From contig NC_065895.1 in assembly GCF_905147045.1 (NCBI RefSeq), positions 1,927,001 to 1,991,000 on the forward strand: a DNA stretch of 64,000 nucleotides. The letters run 5' to 3'. The translations under genes were made by a program, and so were the position numbers. Positions 54,114 through 64,000 of this stretch are shown piece by piece. The DNA is from Nymphalis io. Its lineage: Eukaryota > Arthropoda > Insecta > Lepidoptera > Nymphalidae. The notes under the pieces were generated by a model. That model saw only the letters and a list, made by a program, of their open reading frames with translations. It searched no databases and was not told where the DNA came from. Numbering within the stretch: position 1 is the first letter of the stretch; each line of letters starts with the position of its first letter.

Positions 54114-55457
54114 CGACCGATCAATAACACAGAAAAAACTCTTCTTGAGTTAACGTGATGTTTTTTAGAGTTTATGTTAAATGTGAGATAAGATATTCTC
54201 CCATTTTTAAGTTTAAAATATATATTAAATGGAGACAGGTGAAAAATTGATAGTGAAATATAAATTACGGTTGTAAAATTGATCAATTCATGGCTATTAA
54301 ACAAAAATCAAATAGTGGTCAAACTCCTAATTATATGGATCTTTAATAACTATGGAACTCTAATTTGTTTCAAAAAGGATTTTTTATTAGCAATAATTTC
54401 TTTTACATAATAAAACAATGTTGTGGATTCTTTTCACTTCAAATATAGAACATTTTCAACTATTTAAATATAAGTAACGTAGCTTAGAGTTGAAATACGT
54501 TGCTTGAATTTCTTGTTGAAATTCGCTTTAAATTGATATGTTTTATATACGTTTCTTAGGTCAAAACTATTAAATTTTATTGATTGTAAAGATACGACTA
54601 TTCACTACTATGAATAAACTAATACTCCGATATGATGTGATGTTTTTACAACATTTATATTTAAATTTATATTTTGTACGTGTATAATATAAATCAGCAT
54701 TAATATTTGCATTCATATTTTGACGTTATTTATTAAATTAAACAATTATATTATTTTAAAAGGTTCTTTGTTCGTTCAAATAATGGGCTATTGAAGAAAG
54801 GAATACGTAATCCTAGGCCTGGTCTTAGAGAACCAAGATCCCTAGGCACAATGACATTGGATTGAATGGGGGCACCATTTAGAGTAAAACTATATTATTT
54901 ATTTAAGGAAAACATCCTGAGAAAATCTGCATGTGTCATCAATCCGTATTAGAGCTCATAATGAAATAATCTCCTTATCTTCTCTTTGTATGTATTGTAT
55001 CTATATATGTATATATACTTGAAAGCAAATATTATTTCATATTACGTTAAATAAATTAAGAAAAATCTTTCTAAATTTTAAAATAACATACTTTTTGATT
55101 GATCACAATTAAAGGAAAGATAATAAAAAAAAACTAATTTCGAAATGAAAGAAGTTCATTAATTTTGGAATGTTGCCATAAAACTTAAACGTTATTTAGG
55201 AAGGTATATTTATAAATATATGTCACAAAAAAATAAGTATCGTTAAATTGCCTTTTAAACTGTCATTAAAATATTTAAAACATACAGCAGAATACGTGAA
55301 CATCGCAAGGGATGTTTGTCTTGTCTTATTAATTTCAACATTTGTATGCAAACTGGCCTAATATATCCTATAGAAATGTGATTTTGCAAACTGTTTACGT
55401 TTGTAAATTGATACTTTTGTATTCACACAATCTATGTGCATGTATTTATATTATTCT
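54114..55457. other. AT-rich spacer with worn SINE-A trace
   Basis: At about 54900-54985 GGAAAACATCCTGAGAAAAT and ATCAATCCGTATTAGAGCTC recall SINE-A. At 54805-54880 a GC-richer piece contains two CCTAGG-like strings. No gene. Confidence 0.45.
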
Positions 55458-55561
55458 GTTTTAACGTATGTGTAAGATATATATATGCATACGTTAAAAC
55501 ATAATAATTTGAAAACATTATTTAATATTTTCTTTAAAATTTGCTAAATTTTAAAGAAAAT
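55458..55561. repeat. Two adjacent perfect hairpins
   Basis: GTTTTAACGTATG at 55458-55470 pairs with 55488-55500 (13 bases, 17-base loop). ATTTTCTTTAAAATT at 55527-55541 pairs with 55547-55561 (15 bases, 5-base loop). The hairpins are 26 bases apart. Confidence 0.8.
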
Positions 55562-56019
55562 CATTCTTATATAATATCATAATTAATTAATTTAATATTT
55601 CGTAAGGATAAATTTAATATGTTACGTTAATATAATAATAGACATGTAGCAAAAATTTTGGTTGGTAGTTATTTGTTCTTATAGTTCATAATAATATTAT
55701 AAAATCAACGTACATAATTAACAAATCAATGCTATTTAATCATCCAGTAGCCGATAGGATAGATCTCGAGTATTAATCCGGGCAAGTACAATGTTTTCAG
55801 GTGCTTTATATGTTTGTACAATTAATTTCTTGCCGGTCAAGGAAAACAAAGAAGAAATCAGCCTGTGGCGAATAATATTGTTTCACATGTATTAATTCGA
55901 GGTGAGGTTGCCTGTCTAACAAAGGAACATATCGTTGATATACCTACCTACTTAGATAATACCTACCTAGACACCGATATATTATTCCATTTCACATTCA
56001 TCTGCATGCCTCGTTGGTT
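55562..56019. other. AT-rich spacer, no gene seen
   Basis: The open frame beginning at 55865 runs into the GC-richer segment to the right and has no recognisable domain. Confidence 0.4.
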
Positions 56020-56390
56020 GTGGCTCGATATAAGCCTGCAGATCTCGAGGAACTGGGTGCAAACCAGGGGCTTAGCTACTGCGGTGTCTGCCGTATCAAA
56101 GATACGAGGCCCTCTAGCTACAGAATACTAAGACTCTAAAATGGCAAGATTATGCACATAAAACACACTTGAAAAATAAATTTGAATAGGTAGTTTCACT
56201 AGTTACGGTCAAGGCGCTAAATTCGCGTGAAAATAAGGTAATCGCCGCAGTTAAGAGGAAGGATCAAATTATGATACAGGGCCCATCAAGGGCAAGCTTC
56301 GTCCCTGTTGTAAAACCAAGGGGGTACAGTTGAAAAGTTATTGTCTTTTCCTATCGAGGATTCTTAGTACCATCGCGAAGTCTAGAAATT
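56020..56390. repeat. GC-richer segment, probable old transposon fragment
   Basis: Contains CCGTATCAAAGATACGAGG (a 6-base-arm hairpin), CTCTAGCTACAGAATACTAA, AGGGCCCATCAAGGGCAAGC and AAACCAAGGGGGTACAG. The composition change suggests a mobile element, but the class is unknown. Confidence 0.35.
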
Positions 56391-57365
56391 AGAAGTGTGT
56401 ACACTCGCGTCCCTTGGAAAATGCGTAAAATTCCTATATATTAAATTAAGGGTTCATTATACTTTTTTTTGTTTCTTTGGAAATAAATGTCACGCATTTA
56501 AAAAAAAAACAAGAATTAATAACAACATCACCTGAGGCTAAAGAACGCAGATTTTGCGAGAGATAAACGCGTGTGGTCTGAACATCTTATAACCAATTAT
56601 ATTAATTGTTAACAATATATATACTTTACAAAATAATAATATGTAATTTCGTTTTCGAAGAAAAAAAAATCAATAATTTAAAACCATTACCGAAACTCAT
56701 GATTACTTTAAAATTGAATAATGAGCTATTTTTAATATACAAAATTGCAAGATTACCTCGTCCTTAGCCATACGGACGGTTTGGCGAGATTATTCAGGTT
56801 TCTATAGTCCCTAGATTTAATAGGTTTCCGCGAACTCTTAAGCTGGTGGTCTCACTGGTTGGTTGGACCACTCACTAAAGAGCGAAGTGGTCCAGTTCTT
56901 GTGTTTTTTTAGCTAAGCAATAAGACATTTACAGGCTGTTACTTATGTATATTTTAAGCGAATCTGAGATAAATCAGTTGATTGTAAGACCCACACTGCC
57001 CGATTTTGGAGAAGAGAAATTATAATATAGAACTGATATTTAACATGTTATTTTTTTACTATGTATTTATAATACAGAATAAATAAATATGTATGAAAAG
57101 TTTTTAATTTAGAAAAGAGTGTTTATTGCATTTTATTTCATTCGTCTTTTAGGCTTCTCCGATGATGACGCCCAGGTAGACCTACAATTTAGTAGGCCAG
57201 TGCTGAAAATATTCTATCCATTATTTAATAGTAATCTGATTTATCCATCATCATCATCATCCTTTAGATAGTATAAGTTAAACACTTCACTGCGCCCTAT
57301 ACAAAATTAATACCATAATAAAATACATTTTACACTTAAAATGTACACTTCAAATAAAAACCTAA
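56391..57365. other. AT-rich spacer, small SINE-A tail trace
   Basis: At about 56905-56945 TAGCTAAGCAATAAGACATT and TACAGGCTGTTACT are the 3' end of a plus-strand SINE-A. No gene. Confidence 0.45.
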
Positions 57366-57369
57366 TACC

Positions 57370-57610
57370 AATAAAATTTAAATGGGACCTCCTTGGAGCT
57401 ATACCGAACTGAACGTAAAAAAAGCGAAATCGGTTCATAAACGAAAAGGTTATATCCGACCATGTATAAAAAAAAAGATATATGGAGAGGATTTTTGGTT
57501 TTTGGTTGAAAATTCTTGGTGATTTAAGCCGCGAAAGGTAAGGCAGACGTGACACGTGTCGGTAAGTGGTCACGTTGAACCATATACAATAGCATTGCAA
57601 AAAGTATAAA
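57370..57610 (-). repeat. Worn dispersed repeat plus SINE-B tail fragment
   Basis: AATTTAAATGGGACCTCCTT and AAATCGGTTCATAAACG (57375-57445) are strings I recall from dispersed lepidopteran repeats. GTCGGTAAGTGGTCACG near 57560 is a diverged SINE-B tail in minus orientation. The 115-codon minus frame across this area is rejected. Confidence 0.4.
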
Positions 57611-57805
57611 CAACTTCGTACAGACGTGAAAGCCTTGCTAAGTAGTCTAATCAAACAAAGTATCGATAGGTATACTTTGTATGATTATTGAGTTGAGTAA
57701 TAGTAAAATAATTGATAACTCAGATAGGCCTATAAAAAGCACTATGAGTTCAACGTTTCTATCCCTGCTCTAATAGTATCTTTAGATTAAAATTAATACT
57801 GAATA

Positions 57806-58052
57806 GCAGCCTGTGATTGTTCCATTCCTGGACTATGGCCTCCTCTCCTTTTGAAGAGAATGTTTGTAGCTTATTTCACCACGCTCCTCCAGTGCTGGTT
57901 AATGGATACACATGTGGCAGAATTTCAGTGAAATTAGACACATGCAGGTTACCTCACGTTGCTTTCCTTCACCGCCGAACACTGAATTATAGACATAAAT
58001 TTGGCACATGAAAATCAGTGGTCACGCGTTCTAACCATTGGACCATCTCTGT
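57806..58052 (-). mobile_element. SINE-A, near full length
   Basis: AGCCTGTGATTGTTCCATTC, CACCACGCTCCTCCAGTGCT, CAGAATTTCAGTGAAATTAG and GTGGTCACGCGTTCTAACCA, then TTGGACCATCTCTG. A deletion removes the B box region. Confidence 0.87.
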
Positions 58053-59281
58053 AATAGTGATATATAACTATTGAATATCCATACATATTAATTTTATTTG
58101 CCATTTATAACTTTTTTGTAATATATCATTTAATAAATAATTAACGTTTTAAAGTCGGCAAATGATAATGTTACAAGCAATATATCACAGAGGCTTAATA
58201 ATTATGGAGTTCTGATAAGGACACTAGTCGTCTGAGGCGTGTCAATTAAAATGTTAAGAAAAATTCAAGTAATCTCATTATAAAGGAGACAAGGTTCCTT
58301 GGTAATTTACAAAAATGGAATCACTTTTAAATAAAAAAGTGATCTTTGTCGGTTCAAGAAAAAAATGGGAGACGTTGACAAAATAATGGATTGTTCTCAA
58401 AAGAAACCTTGGAACAAATTTTCTGTCGTGTCTTGGCTTAAATATTGCAATTAAATAACAAGTTTTTATTTCTGTTCAGTTAAACGATGTTAATGAAGGG
58501 AATACGTGCTAAAGGATAATAGTTGAGTTATTTCCCTGTTTACTGTGAGTTCGTGCAACAGCTTATTATAATTTTTTTGAAAAAGCTTTTTTTGTAGAAA
58601 AAATAATCACTTGTACTTGTGGACATGACCGAAACCATTAAATCATCGCCTAGAACAATTAAATCCAGAAATATTAGCTAATTATAATAAGAATCTGTAA
58701 GCAGAAAAACTACACTTACTTCTACGTCTAGTACATACCAATACTCATTCCCAAAACTTATTTAATATCAGATTACATTTTATTTAAATTTAATAAAATA
58801 ATAGACACACATTTGTCTAATATTTAATTTATGCACTTATTGGCTCTTATTGGTCTCGCATGCGCACTAAGCACTTAAATAAATGCTTTACTATCAAAGA
58901 ATTATTATTTTATATCAGCTACACATAGCTACTATAAAGAGTGAAAAATCTTACTAAGCAAATAAAAATTCAAATAAAACAATTTAAATGTATATAAATA
59001 AAATTATACATGACAATCTATATTAATACAGTTGACCTGCTCACTAATTACATACTTATTTTATCTGATAAAAATCGCAACCTGAATCACTTACAAAATG
59101 TAAACTTAACGCGCTGTATAATTGATAAATCGCCGTAATAAATCAGCCCTTTATGTTTTATCAAAAAGGTAGACGGATGGGACTACTGTTAATGACTACG
59201 TGGTAAATCGCCATCTCCTTTGGATATTGGCAGTGAGCACTGTAACACATTTACATTAAACTATTTTGTATACTGTTAATT
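58053..59281. other. AT-rich spacer, no gene seen
   Basis: A worn SINE-B tail may be present near 59160-59240 (AAAGGTAGACGGATGGGACT). Otherwise nothing. Confidence 0.45.
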
Positions 59282-59553
59282 TTTTTATATAGAATATGGC
59301 CACCTGATGGTAAGTGGTCACCAACGCCCATAGACATTCGCATTGTAAGAAATTTTAACCAACGCTTACGTCGCCAATGCGCCACCAACCTTGGGAACTA
59401 AGATGTTATGTCCCTTGTGCGTGTAATTACACTGGCTTACTCGCCCTTCTAACCGGAACACAACAATACCAAGTACTGCTGTTTTGCAGTAGAATATCTG
59501 ATGAGTGGGTGGTACCTACCCAGACGAGCTTGCACAAAGCCCTACCACCATTG
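59282..59553 (-). mobile_element. SINE-B, full length
   Basis: On the plus strand it runs from TTTTATATAGAATATGGCC through CACCTGATGGTAAGTGGTCA to GCACAAAGCCCTACCACCA. Confidence 0.9.
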
Positions 59554-60084
59554 ATAATGAACCAGTAAATGCACTCGGCACTATAGTACAATATAGTGCA
59601 CTTATTTGACGATGTCCTTTTGACATGAGATTTTTATTTAGCTCTACTCCTTGGTTATTCACCTCGATTGGAATTGACTATAAATTATTTCTTAAAAATA
59701 GCTACATAAAGAAAATACAGTATATAATACTTAGAATTCATTGAATTCGTGCTATTAAATAATTTAATATATATTAATTAAAAATAATACAAATTTATTT
59801 TGATACTAATAAATTTCAACCTTTCAGATGAGATGTTTTTATGTTTTCTCGATTATAATTAATAAATGTGCACATCATTTAAAATTTAAATATGTTAATA
59901 TAACTATATAAAGCACTTTAAATAATTTTATTGTTTTATACGCGATATTATTGCCGTATCATAAAAAAATTCATGAGTAAATAACATAAAGTTTGAATTG
60001 GTTCGTTGTCAGCCTTTTATATAATAACTATTTCGCATGACATTGGCGATGAGTAGGTTTCATAGTTCTATTATAATCATTCAG
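59554..60084. other. AT-rich spacer, no gene seen
   Basis: Nothing recognisable was found in this stretch. Confidence 0.5.
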
Positions 60085-60235
60085 AAGTAAGATTATTCCA
60101 CCACGCTACTCAAACTACACATGAGTATTATGTGAATTATAAACAAATTAATCACATGAAAACTCAATGCTGCTTATTCGAGTTGAACCTACAATCTTCG
60201 GTTAAATCACAAATCACGGGGCCATCTGGACTCTT
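60085..60235 (-). mobile_element. SINE-A, decayed
   Basis: ATTCCACCACGCTACTCAAA, ATTAATCACATGAAAACTCA, GAGTTGAACCTACAATCTTC and GGGGCCATCTGGACTC follow SINE-A order in minus orientation. Confidence 0.7.
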
Positions 60236-60311
60236 ATGGGAAAAGTATATTCGTTAATAATATTTAGGCTATTGTCGAGTTCTTCGACTGTCGATCTGAT
60301 CTGTAAAAAAA

Positions 60312-60455
60312 GGGTTACTAAGTTTCTTGCCGGTTTTTCTAGGAAGAATCTGTACTCCAAGTCGGTGGTGGCTTTACATTAAAATTAATCTTGTTAAATT
60401 ACAATTTAAACTTGAATGTAAAAGCGTCCTTGAATGAATTTTATTTTGGTTTTAA
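60312..60455 (+). mobile_element. Non-LTR 3' end fragment
   Basis: GGTTACTAAGTTTCTTGCCG, TCTAGGAAGAATCTGTACTC and GTCGGTGGTGGCTTTACATT, then AAAAGCGTCCTTGAATGAAT. I recognise this as a very common lepidopteran LINE 3' end in plus orientation; clade not assigned. Confidence 0.65.
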
Positions 60456-60587
60456 CTTTATCGTCAGCTTATAAGCTTTCGAGAACAAACAAATAAATAA
60501 TTAAGAAACAAAATTTAGGCTAACGAAGTTTTCATTGAAGTATTACGAGAACATTTTTGTTTTTACGGAGTTGTGATATAGTAAAGT

Positions 60588-60660
60588 GACAGCCTGTGAA
60601 TGTCCCACTGCTCGGCTAAGGCCTCCTCTCCTTTTTTGAGGAGAAGGTTTGGAGTTTATT
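60588..60660 (-). mobile_element. SINE-A 3' fragment
   Basis: ACAGCCTGTGAATGTCCCAC, then GCCTCCTCTCC and TTGAGGAGAAGGTTTGGAG, cut off abruptly at about 60660. Confidence 0.85.
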
Positions 60661-62404
60661 TGAGTTTTGTATTTTTATTTAGAGTTGTGTATATATTTTA
60701 TTTATTCCATGTTATACTAGATGTATGAATAACATTTTATATGTCTTTTATATTTATAACAATATAATTTTATTAATTGAAACAAAATATCAATACCATA
60801 TATCTCTTCGCACGTTATTATTTATAATCAACTTTTATTTTGCTCGTATTGCGAATCGAAGTTAATCAAAATCTCGAATATTTTAAGCTTTTAATAGCAA
60901 GGTCAAAACGTCAACATCATGTTTATCTTAATCTTTATATACAATAGCATTTACACTTGTGTCTGTGTGTTTTTCTTAATTGAATTGGGTGCGGTCTTTT
61001 CTTACACAGGTTAAAAACATTTTTTTTCAATATTTATGTGCAATGTGATAAGTAATTATGTATTACTATGTATACTGTACCTACTCGTCTTACGAAATTA
61101 ATGAATATAAATTGTTAAACCTTTCGTTGCTGTATCCCATTTATATGGGATTGGTAAATAATTTATCAGAATTTTATGTCAGGCCATTTTCTTGTCGACA
61201 ACCATTCTTGGGAATGCTTTCGCTGGCGGGTTGTTAACTCGCTTAGTAGCATTTGTTTAATGCCGTACAGCGTGGTACAGCGATGGCTCTATTCTTCTCT
61301 GACGTATCAAATGTATATACACGTAAAAGTTATTTACATTGATAACTTATATATGTACGTACAGATCAAAATTAAAAATATATACTCTAAAAATCATGAT
61401 CGCATGGAATGGTGACAATATTTCTATCACAATTTCCACGATTCATCGCTGATTTTCTGAGAAAAACGAACCAGTGGAGGCAATTACACGGGGTATTATA
61501 TTATGTCTTCGAAATGTATATTAAATGTTTATTTAGTAAAGACATTAAACAAATTTTATTAAACATTATATAAATAAAGTCAATGTTCCATTCGAATTAT
61601 TTAATATAATTTTTATTGCATTTATATTGTTCTAATGTTTATCAATTAGGCAATAAAATAGCCGATATAAGTGTAGGTATTATAATAAATTGTTTTTTTT
61701 AATGAGTAATAGCTGTTTTAGTAACGGTCGCTATTGGTAACTTAAAAACTATTCTTGATATTAATAATGCATTAGGCATTAGGCCAATCACGAGAAAAAT
61801 TGACAACTTATAATGATTATTAATCGTTTTTACATGTTTGTATGTACCTTAAACTGTTACTGTACGTCCTCAAGATTTTATTGTATTCCTGATTAACAGA
61901 TTTTCATACATACGAGATATTATGAATACACACAGTCTACTACTGTACTGCTTACTTAATATAGTCATGAATACTGGGTATGCCCGCTCAGCTTTCAAGT
62001 TTAGTCGAGATAAACAATAATCAGGAAATATCATGTTCCGAGATCGCTAATACTGAAAATAAAAGGAGGCTTGACCGCTCAATGGTACTCGTTTTATTAT
62101 TTATGGTTATTAAGCACCAAATCGCCACAGAACGAAGATAACGAGAAGTGGTACAGGCGGATATGTAATTAAATAATGTTCATATTTGTTATTCTTTAAT
62201 AAAATTTATAATATAAAATATTATACGTCGTCTTGTTTAAAAAAATGTATTAAATATACTATTAGTTTCTTTTAAAATTATATTTAGCAGGTTTCCTGAC
62301 GAAATAGCAGGCACAATAGATGAGCAATAGTTATGAATTTCATGTGCAACACAGTACAAGAAAAAGTTGGCATCAGTTCTTCTACAACTCAAAACATTTC
62401 AAGG
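60661..62404. other. AT-rich spacer, no gene seen
   Basis: No coding signal was recognised. The frames at 61176 and 62320 have no family likeness; the hydrophobic run in the latter comes from a GTT repeat. Confidence 0.45.
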
Positions 62405-62620
62405 TCATGAAATGTCAGAAAGTGGTATGCATACCACTTGTTGCATTGTTGTTGTTGTTGTCAATGTTGCAACATAGTCAATGTTGTAATAATAATTATA
62501 ACAATTCAAATTTAAAGGATACACTTATCAAAACGGCCTATTACAATAATTAAGGTGGTTTTCAATAATTTACGAGTGAGATATAACGTGAGTTCTTACA
62601 GAATAGCATGACGTTCTCTA
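62405..62620 (+). repeat. Repeat-D, copy 2, with a 20-bp perfect palindrome
   Basis: Motif order matches 29395-29590. AAGTGGTATGCATACCACTT at 62420-62439 is a perfect palindrome absent from copy 1, which reads AAGGGATATGCG there. A GTT run (about 62447-62460) follows. Confidence 0.6.
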
Positions 62621-64000
62621 TCATTCATGCTCTTATCCATGTGTAAAATGCTAAAAAAATTGTCAAACTTTTACGACTTACCGCCTGATGTCAATCCTCT
62701 TTGGAGTTATTTTGCGGCTAGATACTTAAATGCTCGCTAGTATTGATAGATGGTCTTAAGAAATATTTCTTTGTAGGCTCGCTTACGATACCCCCTGATT
62801 AAAATGAGGATCAGGGTTAAATTACATAACAAAAATAGCGCAATTTTAGTCTATGCATTTAAGTATAACCACGTTCTTTTATCATCTGTGCTTCGTAGTT
62901 TTTTTTGGTTATTAGCACAGTTTTTGCCACATCTAGTCTATTTATTCTGGAAGCTAGCAAAAACTTGCTAAGTGGCAGAATACAAAAAAGCCAGGAGCTA
63001 AATAAGGAAGTGATAAAGAGCTGAGGGCGTTTCGGTTGGAATTTGTAAAGCAATTAAACAAAACCAGTCTCAATTTATGAGGACAGGAGGCTGCTCCAGT
63101 TTGCGCAGGTGCTCCAAACAATCAGACGCATTATGGTGACCAATGAATATATTAATTACATTAGCTTACTTTCTACAATACGTTAATATTAAAACCCGGC
63201 ATGGTAATACTATGTCCAATACAATACTATTTTTTTAATACGCCTTCCTTTATTGATGAAATTTATTTAAATAACTGTTTTTTCTTGTAATTTAAGAAAT
63301 ATACATTAGAAAGGGTTATTTTCTTTATTTTAAAACATTAATAATTTTTTTTTTATTTAAAAAATATTATCAAACCTTATGTTTGTGGATGGGTTTTGCT
63401 TTCCAAATTATAATCCTGATCGTAAGCGTATCAAAACAATGAAGTTGTATGCAATTGGTTCTTTTTGCAAGCCAAGTCAAGATTAGCCTGCTAAAAGCAT
63501 GTCATAAATAAATCATAGTATTTAACCTTTGGTAAAACATTTGTAAAAAGACTTATTTAAAACACCAAAGCGACTATTTATTTTTAAGAATATGATTATC
63601 AAGAAGAGTTATATATGTGTATGGAAATAAGTGAGGAGACAACTAGAGATAGCGATGAAAACTGACTGAAAATGGAAGAGAAAAACATTGCGCTGGTCCT
63701 AAATAAATTGGAATTGTTTGTTTAATATTGTTAAATGAATTATAGGAAGTCGATGAACTGATTTATTTTATTATAACTGAGCTGAAGTATGCCCATTAAC
63801 GCTGTTGCATTCAATAAGTATTGACAAGCATGATAATAAATTTGGAGCAAGAACGACGAATATTCAAGAGTTCAGAAAACGTAGAAGTGATTTAATTATT
63901 CATTATCAATAATAATAAGGATAAAGTTATAAAATAAAATATTTTGTACATGTGTGTGTGGACATGGTGATGATGATGTCTTACTGACCGATTTCAGCCA
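62621..64000. other. Right flank, no gene seen
   Basis: AT-rich DNA without a recognisable exon or repeat. The short frame at 62859-63053 has no family likeness. A TGTG run lies at about 63949-63960. Confidence 0.45.

Noticed and set aside
57307..57654. 115-codon minus-strand frame, hydrophobic
   Set aside because: AT-driven hydrophobic composition, no family likeness, and it overlaps repeat fragments.
62320..62553. 77-codon frame with a leucine-rich segment as a small membrane protein
   Set aside because: The hydrophobic run is produced by a GTT simple repeat inside repeat-D.
1..64000. CRISPR arrays, operons with ribosome binding sites, rRNA genes
   Set aside because: None seen; gene structure and repeats are those of an insect nuclear genome.

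Overview
The window reads as AT-rich nuclear DNA from a butterfly or moth. The evidence is spliced genes with insect-like short exons, plus many copies of repeat families I recognise from Lepidoptera: a tRNA-derived SINE of the type seen in nymphalid butterflies, a second SINE with a LINE-like tail, Helitron ends, and several non-LTR 3' tails. A nymphalid is the best guess, from memory of the repeat types. I see no rRNA gene, true tRNA gene or CRISPR array.

Genes lie in the left 10.6 kb and at about 18.9 kb. On the minus strand, two coding exons (5408-5476 and 702-764) encode the N-terminus of the SH3BP5/parcas family, a Rab11 exchange factor; the rest of the gene runs off the left edge. Inside its first intron, on the same strand, lies a complete intronless FCHO gene (2671-5349; F-BAR plus mu-homology domain), an initiator of clathrin-mediated endocytosis. 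Its start codon is only 58 bases from the parcas exon 1 splice donor, so an endocytosis starter and a recycling regulator share one promoter region. Divergently, on the plus strand, lies a complete seven-exon Sds3/BRMS1L-type gene (6699-10564), a subunit of the Sin3-HDAC complex. Its exon frames join without error to give 339 residues. Intron 4 of that gene holds a near-identical copy of part of exon 5, flanked by an 8-bp direct repeat.

A CpG-rich block at 18440-18954 ends in a strong splice donor and has no long open frame. It looks like the promoter and 5' non-coding exon of a plus-strand gene whose coding exons are not in the window, so much of 19-64 kb may be its first intron.

The rest is AT-rich DNA densely seeded with transposons. 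The main element is a minus-strand non-LTR retrotransposon (40188-43768) with an uninterrupted endonuclease plus reverse transcriptase frame. Its 3' end resembles the tail of the abundant SINE here called SINE-B, suggesting it or a relative mobilises that SINE. Other features are a 5'-truncated LINE with an 18-bp target duplication (21348-21809), a 67-bp near-perfect fold-back inside a SINE (37372-37438), an inverted SINE-B pair (29790-30470), a hAT-like MITE relic (49003-49346), and a candidate TATA promoter at about 39.0 kb. The repeat family names SINE-A, SINE-B, LINE-C, repeat-D and repeat-E are labels local to this report.
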